26,034 bases of DNA from a virus. How positions within the stretch are numbered: position 1 is the stretch's first letter; the number at the start of each line of letters is the position of its first letter. Under the pieces are notes generated by a model. It was not told where the DNA came from. It saw only the letters and a program-made list of their open reading frames with translations, and did no database searches. Below, in pieces: positions 9,192 through 15,741 of this stretch. Made by a program: the position numbers and the translations under genes. The stretch is taken from IMG/VR virus record IMGVR_UViG_3300044825_000246, positions 1-26,034 of that record. One strand, 5' to 3'.

Positions 9192-10226
9192 ATGAGCGTT
9201 GATACTTCTTTCTTTGGAGCGATGCAGGCGGCTCGCACTGCTGCGAATAATCAGGCTGCTGCTAGTTACTGGCAGGCAAAGGATCGTGCTGTTGCTCAGG
9301 GTATCGGCAACCAGCCAACCCCAACTACTTCTTCTGGGCCGTCAGAATCTGATCTTCAGAAGCAGGCCGATGATGCTGCTATGGCTCGCCAGTTGCAGCA
9401 GCAGGATTACGAGCGATCAATGCAGCGGAACGCTGTTATCGACAGTCTGAAGGCTCTGTTTGCCCAGTATGGGTTGTCGTCTCTGGGTGACAAGATTGTG
9501 GAGTACGCGAAGCAGGGCATGTCTGCGGACGCTATCGCTATCACTTTGCGGCAGACCCCAGAGTACAAGCAGCGGTTTCCTGCGATGGAGGCTCTTGCTT
9601 CTCGGGGTCGCGCCCTGAGTGAGGCTGAGTATATTGAGTATGAGCGTACTGCGGCTCAACTAGAGCAGAGGTATGGTTTTCCTTCGGGGCTACTGTCAAG
9701 TAGTGTGACTGATCTGTTGACGAATGAGGTGTCTGCGGCTGAGTTGAATGACCGGGCGATCATGGCGTCAGCGGCAGCGATTGAGGCTCCCGAGGATGTG
9801 CGCCGCACGATGACAGATTTCTACGGCGTGGATCAGGGTGGCCTAGCGGCGTACTTCCTTGACCCAGATAAGGCTCTCCCGCTGTTGGAGAAGCAGTACG
9901 CGACCAGCCTGATTGGCACTGAGGCCGCCCGTCAGGGTGTGGGTATTGGGGTGACTGGGGCTGAGCAGTTGCAGGGGCTTGGTATTAGTCAGGAGCAGGC
10001 CCGGGCTGGGTTTGGTCAGGTCGCTGCGCTTGGTGGCCTGACTCAGGGCCGGGGCGATGTGGTGTCCCAGCAGCAGTTGATCTCGGGCACGTTTGCTCAG
10101 GAGGAGCAGGCACTGAGGGATATTGAGCGCGCTCAGCAGGCTCGTGTCGGCAGGTTCCAGCAGGGCGGCGGGTTTGTTTCCGGTCAACAGGGTGTGACTG
10201 GGCTTGGGTCAGCAGCGACACGCTAG
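9192..10226 (+). CDS. Virion-associated helical protein of unknown function
   Basis: This 344-residue protein begins at an ATG one base after the preceding stop. The N-terminus is Ala-rich and low in complexity, followed by a Pro/Ser/Thr linker and a Gln-rich helix. A compact domain at about residues 80-160 (KALFAQYGLSSLGDKIVEYA, then TLRQTPEYKQRFPAM) resembles segments in structural proteins of other phages of this gene order. The C-terminal 100 residues are Gly/Gln-rich. It is the last of four unassigned genes upstream of the scaffold and ends at the intergenic regulatory region. By position and composition it may be an internal core or ejection protein. No enzymatic motif is visible. Confidence 0.6.
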   Translation: MSVDTSFFGAMQAARTAANNQAAASYWQAKDRAVAQGIGNQPTPTTSSGPSESDLQKQADDAAMARQLQQQDYERSMQRNAVIDSLKALFAQYGLSSLGDKIVEYAKQGMSADAIAITLRQTPEYKQRFPAMEALASRGRALSEAEYIEYERTAAQLEQRYGFPSGLLSSSVTDLLTNEVSAAELNDRAIMASAAAIEAPEDVRRTMTDFYGVDQGGLAAYFLDPDKALPLLEKQYATSLIGTEAARQGVGIGVTGAEQLQGLGISQEQARAGFGQVAALGGLTQGRGDVVSQQQLISGTFAQEEQALRDIERAQQARVGRFQQGGGFVSGQQGVTGLGSAATR

Positions 10227-10231
10227 TCCCC

Positions 10232-10262
10232 TTGCGTTGCATTCCCGGTATGTGCTTATACT
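10232..10262 (+). promoter_or_regulatory. Candidate promoter for scaffold/capsid genes
   Basis: In the only sizeable gap of the left half, TTGCGT (10232-10237) and TATACT (10257-10262) resemble sigma-70-type -35 and -10 boxes. They are separated by 19 bases, slightly longer than the preferred 17. A TTGCAT alternative at 10237 would give a spacing of only 14. Independent transcription of scaffold and capsid, which are needed in large amounts, would make sense. The match is suggestive, not decisive. Confidence 0.4.
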
Positions 10263-10286
10263 CTACCTGTAACGCTAGTAGTCGGC

Positions 10287-10430
10287 CCTGCCGCAAGGTG
10301 GGTGCGCTGAAACTGGCTACATCCAGCAAGGCATTGGCCGTCCTTGTCTGAGTATTCCGGCTTTCTATCTCCCTACGCTCAAACCTGAGTCGTGGGAATA
10401 AACCTCCACTCCACTACTCCCGGTGGGGTG
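10287..10430 (+). promoter_or_regulatory. Hairpin-rich 5' leader upstream of the scaffold gene
   Basis: The 226-base gap between 10226 and 10453 has no convincing gene but can form five successive hairpins. 10287-10302 is a 6-pair stem with a GCAA loop. 10313-10326 pairs CTGG with CCAG. 10327-10346 pairs CAAGG with CCTTG. 10372-10396 is a 10-pair stem with an AACC loop and one bulged T. 10407-10430 pairs CACTCCAC with GTGGGGTG. The ribosome-binding site (AAGGAAAGGGA, about 10437-10447) follows directly. The spacing resembles a structured mRNA leader. No known riboswitch is recognised and there is no clear tRNA fold. Confidence 0.45.
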
Positions 10431-10452
10431 TGTTCAAGGAAAGGGAAGAGCA

Positions 10453-10926
10453 ATGTCTGACAATTACACAGATGACGACTTCGACTCCGACGATATTGAG
10501 TCAAGCGGCGACACTGGCGATATTAAGAGCCTGCGTCGTGCGGCGAATGGCAAGAAGAAGTTGGAGCAGGAACTCAACGAACTGAAGCGTGAACTGGCTT
10601 TCGCTAAGGCTGGCCTCCCCATGGATGACCCGAAACTGAAGTACTTCGTTAAGGGTTACGACGGTGAGATGTCCGCTGACGCGATCAGGCAGGCCGCTCT
10701 GGAAGCGGGGTTCCTAGCATCGCAGTCTCAGAGCGATGACCCGAATGTTGCGGCAGCGGCAGCGGCTCAGCAGCGGGTTATCAGCGCCTCGGCAGGAGCC
10801 GCGTATGAGGGGGTTTCTGAGGAGGCTGCTCTCGCGCAACTGGAGGCAGCGATGGAGGAAGGCGGCATCGAAGCAATGTTGGATGTTGCTCGACAGTTCG
10901 GCATCCCCACTAACATCGAACAGTAA
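10453..10926 (+). CDS. Capsid scaffolding protein
   Basis: This 157-residue acidic protein guides assembly of the major capsid protein into procapsids and is normally released or degraded before maturation. The first 25 residues are strongly acidic. Residues about 28-52 form a charged coiled-coil (KKKLEQELNELKRELAFAKA). The following segment, GLPMDDPKLKYFVKGYDG, is one I associate with scaffold proteins of phages of Gram-positive hosts. The rest is Ala/Gln/Glu-rich helix. Location immediately upstream of the capsid gene fits. I chose the ATG at 10453 because AAGGAAAGGGA lies just before it. An in-frame GTG at 10423 would place the start inside the leader hairpin. Confidence 0.8.
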   Translation: MSDNYTDDDFDSDDIESSGDTGDIKSLRRAANGKKKLEQELNELKRELAFAKAGLPMDDPKLKYFVKGYDGEMSADAIRQAALEAGFLASQSQSDDPNVAAAAAAQQRVISASAGAAYEGVSEEAALAQLEAAMEEGGIEAMLDVARQFGIPTNIEQ

Positions 10927-10938
10927 AGGAACAAGAAA

Positions 10939-11979
10939 ATGCCTGCTGGCACTGGCACTCCCGGGGCTAATCAGAACGGTCCCGGCACGTCCCCCATGTA
11001 CTCGCCCGGTGAGATTGTCACCGCTGCGGGTCCGCTTTCCATTAACGCACCGGCCCCGATTGTCGATATCACCCTTGGCTCGCAGTTCGTCACCAAGGCT
11101 TACGATCTCGCCATCTACCCGGCGCTCCGCCCGGAACTGATCTTCGACCAGTTCGCTACGGTCCGGGCGACTAACACCACGCACCGTGGCGGCAGCGTCC
11201 GCTTCTCGTTCGTGAATGACATCGCGGAGCAGACCACCCCGCTGCTGGAGAACATCGACGTTGACTCGGTGACTCTCTCCAGCAAGGCGCTCACGGTCAA
11301 CATGCGTGAGTACGGTACTGCTGTCACGAACACGGCCCTGATCCGTGGCACTTCGATGATCGCTATGGACCCGCTGATCGCGGAGCGTGTCGGCTACAAC
11401 GCTGGCCTCTCCATCGACACGCTGGCCCGTACCGCTCTCGACGCCACGACCATCACCTACGACGACGGCACCACGGGCTCCATCGGCTCCGTGGGTAACG
11501 CTGCCGCCCCGCTGGACGGCGACGCCCTGCGTAACGGTGTGGCGATCCTGCGGTCGAACAATGTCCGTCCGCTCCGTGGCGGCATGTACGTGGCTGTCAT
11601 CAGCCCGTATCAGGCGCAGCACATCATGTCTGACACGACCGACACCGGTTGGCGTTGGATGGTTGGCTACGCTGGTGGTGAGGGCACTGCTGGGAACAGC
11701 GTGTTCATGGGTGAGGTCGGCACCTACGAGGGTGTCCGTATTGTCATCAACAATCACCTGACGAATCAGGGTAAGGGCTACCTGATGGGCGCTGAGGCTC
11801 TGGCTAAGGCGTACTCGACGGCTCCCGGTTTCGGTGCGAACCCGAAGACTGTGGTGTCGCCGGTTGTTGATAAGTTGCGTCGTTTCGCGTCGGTTGGCTG
11901 GTACCACCTTGTTGGGTACTCGGTGTTCCGTAGCGAGGCTCTGCTTCACATCAACACGCAGTCCACGCTCGCTTCGTAG
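10939..11979 (+). CDS. Major capsid protein, N4-gp56-like family
   Basis: This 346-residue protein would form the icosahedral shell. The segment around residues 120-160, with MREYGTAVTNTALIRG and then DPLIAERVGYNAGLSIDTLA, is characteristic of the N4-gp56 family of HK97-fold capsid proteins. The N-terminal 30 residues are Gly/Pro/Ser-rich, and the C-terminal part is beta-rich (SPVVDKLRRFASVGWYHLVG). The start ATG is preceded by AGGAACAAG and lies 12 bases after the scaffold stop. Codons are strikingly C-ending compared with neighbouring genes, consistent with selection for high expression. A strong hairpin follows the stop. No separate head-maturation protease is visible in the window. Confidence 0.85.
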   Translation: MPAGTGTPGANQNGPGTSPMYSPGEIVTAAGPLSINAPAPIVDITLGSQFVTKAYDLAIYPALRPELIFDQFATVRATNTTHRGGSVRFSFVNDIAEQTTPLLENIDVDSVTLSSKALTVNMREYGTAVTNTALIRGTSMIAMDPLIAERVGYNAGLSIDTLARTALDATTITYDDGTTGSIGSVGNAAAPLDGDALRNGVAILRSNNVRPLRGGMYVAVISPYQAQHIMSDTTDTGWRWMVGYAGGEGTAGNSVFMGEVGTYEGVRIVINNHLTNQGKGYLMGAEALAKAYSTAPGFGANPKTVVSPVVDKLRRFASVGWYHLVGYSVFRSEALLHINTQSTLAS

Positions 11980-11985
11980 CGTGTG

Positions 11986-12020
11986 GCCCCCTCTCCTCGT
12001 CACGAGCGGGGGGAGGGGGC
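11986..12020 (+). terminator. GC-rich hairpin after capsid gene
   Basis: Seven bases after the capsid stop, GCCCCCTC (11986-11993) pairs perfectly with GAGGGGGC (12013-12020). An inner CTCG/CGAG stem closes on a TCA loop, giving a very stable hairpin. There is no proper run of T after it (only TCTTT about 10 bases on), so it may be a weak or U-less terminator of the sort reported in actinobacteria, an attenuator that lowers downstream expression, or a stabiliser of the capsid mRNA 3' end. Confidence 0.6.
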
Positions 12021-12045
12021 ACTGCCCTATCTTTGAGGAGTCGCT

Positions 12046-12342
12046 ATGGCTACGAAGCCTAGTAAGAGCGGGAAGAAGGTTTCTAAGCCTGTCCCGCTGG
12101 GTGGCGTGAAGCGTAAGAAGAATTCTGAGGATGCCCTGTGGGGCGCGGCTAAGCCTGTACGGAAGAACACCCCTGCGCCAAAGCCGAAGTCGGCTAAGGA
12201 GATGTCCGCGACGTACCGTAAGAAGGCTCAGGCTGGGCGTCTTACTGCCGCTCAGCGGCGTATCGTGACACAGCGGGATAAGGATCGTGAGATGGATACG
12301 ATGATTGAGACTATCCGTAACCGCAGTAGAGGGAGCCGGTAA
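12046..12342 (+). CDS. Small highly basic phage protein
   Basis: This 98-residue protein has about 28 Lys/Arg residues by hand count and only about eight acidic ones. The N-terminal half is Lys/Pro-rich and probably disordered. The C-terminal half (ATYRKKAQAGRLTAAQRRIV onward) looks helical. The GAGGAG ribosome-binding site eight bases upstream of the ATG is strong. It opens a run of basic genes after the capsid hairpin. I do not recognise the family. Charge and position suggest nucleic-acid binding, perhaps a packaged DNA-associated protein, but this is inference. Confidence 0.6.
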   Translation: MATKPSKSGKKVSKPVPLGGVKRKKNSEDALWGAAKPVRKNTPAPKPKSAKEMSATYRKKAQAGRLTAAQRRIVTQRDKDREMDTMIETIRNRSRGSR

Positions 12343-13061
12343 TGGCTATTAAGCAGGAGTACACGAAGTGGGTGAAGAAGCCCGGTCAGAAGGGCTACGT
12401 CATTGACACCCGCACCGGTAAGAAGGTTACTGGCGGTATCAAACTGGTAGCAGACACTACTAAGGGCAAGGCTGGTCAGACCCAGATGTACAAGAAGGGT
12501 CGTGGTCAGGCTGTTGGTAGGAAGCCGTCTGCTATGGGTGGCGGTCAGATGCCCGGTGGTTCTAAGAAGGTCGGCGGCGGCAGCGGTGGTAGTGGCGGGA
12601 AGACTCCTCCTCCTGCAACTGATAAGCCGGGTAAGAAGGCTACTGATCTTCAGAAGGCTAAGAAGAAGATGGGTGCGGCTGCTGGCTATGGCAAGGGTGG
12701 CAAGACTCCTTCTAATCTGATGTCTCAGCAGACGGTTATGGATAAGTGGAAGTCGATGACTCCCGCGCAGAAGAAGGCTGCTACGAGTAGTGCTGCTGCG
12801 TTTGCTCGGCGTCTTGGCGTGAACCCGACTAAGTATCTTGCTGGTCGGCTTGGTGTCCCGATGCCGCCTCAGGGTAGCCCTCGCCCGCGTAGCCCGCTGA
12901 GTGTTAAGGGGCAGGCTGAGATTATTGGTGGTGGTGCGAGCGCAATTGCGAACATGACCGCTAGTCAGGCTAGTGCTCTTCTCTCTAAGGCCGATAAGGG
13001 TCTTGTGAAGATTAGCGCTGCTCAGAAGGCTGTACTGCGGCGGATCATTGAGGGTCGCTGA
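12342..13061 (+). CDS. Basic Gly/Lys-rich phage protein
   Basis: This 239-residue protein starts at an ATG overlapping the preceding stop by one base. Residues 1-65 contain Lys-rich, possibly beta-forming sequence (KKPGQKGYVIDTRTGKKVTG). Residues about 65-125 are low-complexity Gly/Ser/Lys/Pro. The second half is more folded, with helices around DKWKSMTPAQKKAATSSAAA and a C-terminal helix ending LRRIIEGR. It has no Cys pairs, membrane segments or catalytic motif. Unknown function; it shares strong positive charge with its neighbours on both sides. Confidence 0.6.
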   Translation: MAIKQEYTKWVKKPGQKGYVIDTRTGKKVTGGIKLVADTTKGKAGQTQMYKKGRGQAVGRKPSAMGGGQMPGGSKKVGGGSGGSGGKTPPPATDKPGKKATDLQKAKKKMGAAAGYGKGGKTPSNLMSQQTVMDKWKSMTPAQKKAATSSAAAFARRLGVNPTKYLAGRLGVPMPPQGSPRPRSPLSVKGQAEIIGGGASAIANMTASQASALLSKADKGLVKISAAQKAVLRRIIEGR

Positions 13062-13336
13062 TGGCTTCTCCTGCGTGGCAGCGGAAGGCGGGCAAGAACC
13101 CTAAGGGGGGCTTGAACGCTAAGGGACGTGCCTCTTACAACAAGGCTAACCCGGGTAAGCCGGGGTTGAAGCCTCCGGTGAAGAAGGCTCAGGCTAAGAA
13201 GTCCCCGAAGTCCGCTGCCCGCAGGAAGTCGTTCTGTGCCCGGATGAGCGGGATGAAGAAGAAGTTGACGAGTGAGAAGACTCGGAATGATCCGAACTCT
13301 CGGATTAATAAGTCGCTGCGGGCGTGGGACTGTTAG
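13061..13336 (+). CDS. DUF6321-like small basic protein
   Basis: This 91-residue protein starts at an ATG overlapping the previous stop (TGATG). It opens with AWQRKAGKNPKGGLNAKGR and closes with RKSFCARMSGMKKKL, then NDPNSRINKSLRAWDC. I recognise these two blocks as the hallmark of the DUF6321 family of phage and bacterial proteins of unknown function. The Lys-rich centre is likely flexible. Two Cys residues, one in FCARM and one at the C-terminus, are part of the conserved blocks and could pair or bind metal. Family assignment is from memory; function is unknown, and nucleic-acid binding is a guess from charge. Confidence 0.75.
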   Translation: MASPAWQRKAGKNPKGGLNAKGRASYNKANPGKPGLKPPVKKAQAKKSPKSAARRKSFCARMSGMKKKLTSEKTRNDPNSRINKSLRAWDC

Positions 13337-13569
13337 TGGCTCCGCTGGGCATAACATTTGTTACTAAGTCTTACGAGAAGGGCGGCGGGATGAAGGGCAA
13401 GAAGCATCCGGGGTTTAAGGCGGTGCAGGCGAAGATCGCTAAGCGTCAGGGGATCAGCATGGAGCGTTCTGGGGCGATTGTCGCGGCTGGTGCGCGTAAA
13501 GCATCGAAGAAGGCCGTGCGGGCGAATCCTCGCCTGAAGCGGGTTAGCGGCGTGAAGAAGGGAAAGTAG
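13336..13569 (+). CDS. Small basic phage protein
   Basis: This protein is 77 residues if read from the GTG at 13336, whose G is shared with the previous stop (TAGTG), matching the overlap style of neighbouring genes. The ATG at 13390 (59 residues), preceded by a purine-rich GGGCGGCGGG, is an equally reasonable start. The core, KGKKHPGFKAVQAKIAKRQG and then AGARKASKKAVRANPRLKRV, is a pattern I associate with short phage proteins found beside DUF6321-like genes. It is almost entirely basic. Function is unknown; it belongs to the block of Lys/Arg-rich genes after the capsid. Confidence 0.6.
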   Translation: MAPLGITFVTKSYEKGGGMKGKKHPGFKAVQAKIAKRQGISMERSGAIVAAGARKASKKAVRANPRLKRVSGVKKGK

Positions 13570-13571
13570 TC

Positions 13572-13709
13572 ATGTGCATGAAGTGTGGATGCTCCACTCC
13601 GAACGATAAGAAGAGCGGCCCGCAGAACTTTGGGTCTAATGGTGGTAGCGGTAAGACCGTAATCGTGCCCGCTAGTGATACTCGTCCTTACATGGACGAC
13701 GAGGACTAA
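13572..13709 (+). CDS. 45-residue Cys-rich microprotein
   Basis: An ATG two bases after the preceding stop opens a 45-codon frame ending in a TAA that overlaps the next gene's ATG by one base. The first seven residues are MCMKCGC, giving a C-x2-C-x-C cluster that could bind a metal ion. The rest is polar and Gly-rich with an acidic end (YMDDED). I recall similar MCMxCGC starts in small phage proteins from this genomic region. The tight fit between neighbours and this N-terminus argue that it is a real gene. Function unknown. Confidence 0.65.
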   Translation: MCMKCGCSTPNDKKSGPQNFGSNGGSGKTVIVPASDTRPYMDDED

Positions 13710-14089
13710 TGCCGTACACGAATCCCGCTATGCGTGAGCGGATCAAGAACCGCATCATGGCTGGCTCCAAGGGGGGCAAGCCGGGTCAGTGGTCTGCTCG
13801 TAAAGCGCAACTTCTCGCTGCTGAGTATAAGAAGTCTGGCGGCGGGTACTCGGGTGGGAAGACGAAGGCGCAGAAGTCTTTGTCGAAGTGGACTGGTGAG
13901 AAGTGGCGCACGTCGGACGGCTCTAAGAGTGAGGGCCGGAAGCGGTACCTGCCTGATAAGGCGTGGAAGGCGTTGACTCCGGGGGAGAAGCGGGCGACGA
14001 ACGCTGCTAAGGCTCGGGGTAACGCTAAGGGTAAGCAGTTTGTGGCTCAGCCGAAGAAGATTGCTAGGAAGGCTGCGAGGTTCCGGTGA
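13709..14089 (+). CDS. DUF5872-like basic protein
   Basis: This 126-residue protein starts at an ATG overlapping the preceding stop (TAATG). Blocks visible in order are RERIKNRIMAGSKGGKPGQW, SARKAQLLAAEYKKSGGGY, KSLSKWTGEKWRT, RYLPDKAWKALTPGEKRAT and KGKQFVAQPKKIARKAARFR. I recognise this arrangement as the DUF5872 family, found in phages and, as I recall, in some large eukaryotic viruses and bacteria. The protein is strongly basic with conserved Trp residues. No biochemical function is established to my knowledge; DNA binding in the virion is a possible role. Confidence 0.8.
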   Translation: MPYTNPAMRERIKNRIMAGSKGGKPGQWSARKAQLLAAEYKKSGGGYSGGKTKAQKSLSKWTGEKWRTSDGSKSEGRKRYLPDKAWKALTPGEKRATNAAKARGNAKGKQFVAQPKKIARKAARFR

Positions 14090-14418
14090 CGGTTCAGGTG
14101 CAGTTGCTGGGTAGGGCGACTACCCCGCCGAGGGTGGTGCAGGGGCCGGGTATTAGCCCGCTGTGGTCATTCTTCTTGTCGCCTTCCTCGCAGCACAGCA
14201 TCATCGTGTATGACGATGGGTCGGTGGTGGAGCGTGAAACGTTTGAGAATGACGACACTATCGCTGATAACGTGTATGTGTTTATTCTTGGTGGGACTGA
14301 TTACCGGACTGAGGTTGGGTCGTTCGCTTATAACGCGTTGACGGCTGCTGGGTACACTTGGCGGAACGTGTATAGCAATGACGTGTATCCCGAAGACTAT
14401 GATTCGCAGTACAACTAG
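14086..14418 (+). CDS. Hypothetical protein between basic block and tail genes
   Basis: This 110-residue protein starts at a GTG overlapping the previous stop by four bases (GTGA). The sequence turns abruptly from basic to neutral/acidic and looks beta-rich: SIIVYDDGSVVERETFEND, then NVYVFILGGTDYRTEVGSFA. The C-terminus is acidic and Tyr-rich. It has no membrane segment or enzyme motif. Position between capsid-associated genes and fibres would suit a head-completion or tail protein, but the family is not recognised. Confidence 0.6.
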   Translation: MTVQVQLLGRATTPPRVVQGPGISPLWSFFLSPSSQHSIIVYDDGSVVERETFENDDTIADNVYVFILGGTDYRTEVGSFAYNALTAAGYTWRNVYSNDVYPEDYDSQYN

Positions 14419-14427
14419 GAGCGGTTG

Positions 14428-15741
14428 ATGCCTACTCTACCTACGCCGAATAAGACACCGGGCGACGGTGCTCCTGCTGATGACATTAATCTTGTCATTG
14501 AGGCTATTAACACGCTCCAGTCGCAGGTAGATAATATTCCCGCTGGTCCTCAGGGGCCGCAGGGTGACCCGGGTACGCCGGGTGCTGCTGGCGCGGCGGC
14601 GACGATCACGGTTGCTTCGACGACGACAACTGCTCCGGGCGCTGATGCTCAGGTTGTGCAGTCGGGTACTGCTCAGAATGTATCGCTAGCGTTCTACATT
14701 CCAAGGGGTCAGACTGGGCCGACTGGCGCGACTGGTCCTCAGGGTCCAGCGGGCGCTACTGGTGCTACCGGTGCTACGGGTGCTACGGGCGCGGGCGTGA
14801 AGCCGGGTGGCCTTGACGGTTACATTCTGGCTAAGGCATCGAACGCTGACTATGACACGGCGTGGGTTCCTGCTGGTGCTGCTCCGCCTGTCTCGTCGGT
14901 TGATAACCGGACTGGCGCTGTCACGCTGAATGACCTGTATGACGCTTACGGGGATGCGGCTGCTGCTCAGGCTGCTGCCGAAGCGTATGCGGATGGGCTG
15001 GCAGGGAACTATGACCCGGCTGGTAGTGCTGCTGCGGTGGCGGGCAACTTGTCTACGCATGAGTCAGATACGACCAGTGTTCACGGGATCAGCAACACGG
15101 CGAATCTGGTGTACACGAATGACTCGCGGCTTACTGATGCTCGTACTCCTACTGCTCACGCGACCACGCACGGGTCGGCGGGTAGCGATCCTGTCACCAT
15201 TGCTAACACTCAGGTCACGGGTCTGGGTACAGCGTCTACGAAGAATGTTGCGGCTGCTGGCGATGCTAGTAGCACGGAGGTTGTGCAGGGCAATGACACT
15301 CGTCTGACGAACTCTCGCACTCCTACAGCGCACGCCGCAAGCCACGGCTCCGCTGGCAGCGACCCAGTGGCTATCGCCAACACTCAGGTGACTGGGCTTG
15401 GTACGGCTTCCACGGTGAATGTTCCTGCTGCTGGTAACGCTGGTGTGACTGAGGCTGTTCTCGGGTCGGATACTCGGCTGACGGATCAGCGGACTCCTCT
15501 TGATGGTTCTGTCACGACGACGAAGATCGTTGACGCGAATGTCACGAACGCCAAACTTCAGAACTCTGCTATCACGATTAACGGGACAGCGGTGTCTCTG
15601 GGCGGCACTGTCACGATTAGTGGCCTGCCGTCTCAGGCTGGTAATGCTGGCGAGTACCTGACGACTGATGGTAGTACAGCGTCGTGGGCGCCGATTGTCA
15701 CGGACCCGACTCCGACTGTGTTCCTGCTGGGAGGCATGTAG
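14428..15741 (+). CDS. Collagen-like tail fibre protein with tandem repeats
   Basis: This 437-residue protein probably forms trimeric fibres. It has a short N-terminal region with a coiled-coil-like helix (VIEAINTLQSQVDNI). A first Gly-X-Y stretch spans residues about 40-55. A small beta module ends in LAFYIPRG near 94, and a second collagen-like stretch runs from about 94 to 123. From residue 231 there are 58-residue tandem repeats. The C-terminus carries AGEYLTTDGSTASWA, common in fibre-tip regions. I chose the ATG at 14428 because AGGAG lies six bases ahead. A TTG at 14425 is also in frame. Whether this is a side fibre or part of the tail hub is not clear. Confidence 0.8.
   Translation: MPTLPTPNKTPGDGAPADDINLVIEAINTLQSQVDNIPAGPQGPQGDPGTPGAAGAAATITVASTTTTAPGADAQVVQSGTAQNVSLAFYIPRGQTGPTGATGPQGPAGATGATGATGATGAGVKPGGLDGYILAKASNADYDTAWVPAGAAPPVSSVDNRTGAVTLNDLYDAYGDAAAAQAAAEAYADGLAGNYDPAGSAAAVAGNLSTHESDTTSVHGISNTANLVYTNDSRLTDARTPTAHATTHGSAGSDPVTIANTQVTGLGTASTKNVAAAGDASSTEVVQGNDTRLTNSRTPTAHAASHGSAGSDPVAIANTQVTGLGTASTVNVPAAGNAGVTEAVLGSDTRLTDQRTPLDGSVTTTKIVDANVTNAKLQNSAITINGTAVSLGGTVTISGLPSQAGNAGEYLTTDGSTASWAPIVTDPTPTVFLLGGM
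15118..15498 (+). repeat. 174-bp tandem repeats in fibre gene
   Basis: Two full 174-bp (58-codon) units occupy 15118-15291 and 15292-15465, with the first 11 residues of a third following. Shared peptide blocks include TRLTxxRTPTAHA, HGSAGSDPV and IANTQVTGLGTAST. Synonymous positions differ between the copies, so the duplication is not very recent or has been drifting under protein-level selection. Confidence 0.9.

Noticed and set aside
10423-10452. Upstream GTG start for the scaffold gene
   Set aside because: It lies inside a predicted hairpin and lacks a ribosome-binding site, whereas AAGGAAAGGGA precedes the ATG at 10453.
10227-10452. tRNA gene in the intergenic gap
   Set aside because: GTTCAAGG resembles part of a T-loop, but no acceptor stem, anticodon arm or D-arm can be paired around it.
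10714-12003. Long antisense open frame (429 codons) opposite scaffold and capsid genes
   Set aside because: It mirrors the strongly biased codons of the capsid gene, has a His/Arg/Val-rich composition without recognisable motifs, and no ribosome-binding site. The + strand genes explain this region fully.
14560-14800. CRISPR-like or simple DNA repeat
   Set aside because: The short repeats are Gly-X-Y codons of a collagen-like protein, without constant repeats and unique spacers.
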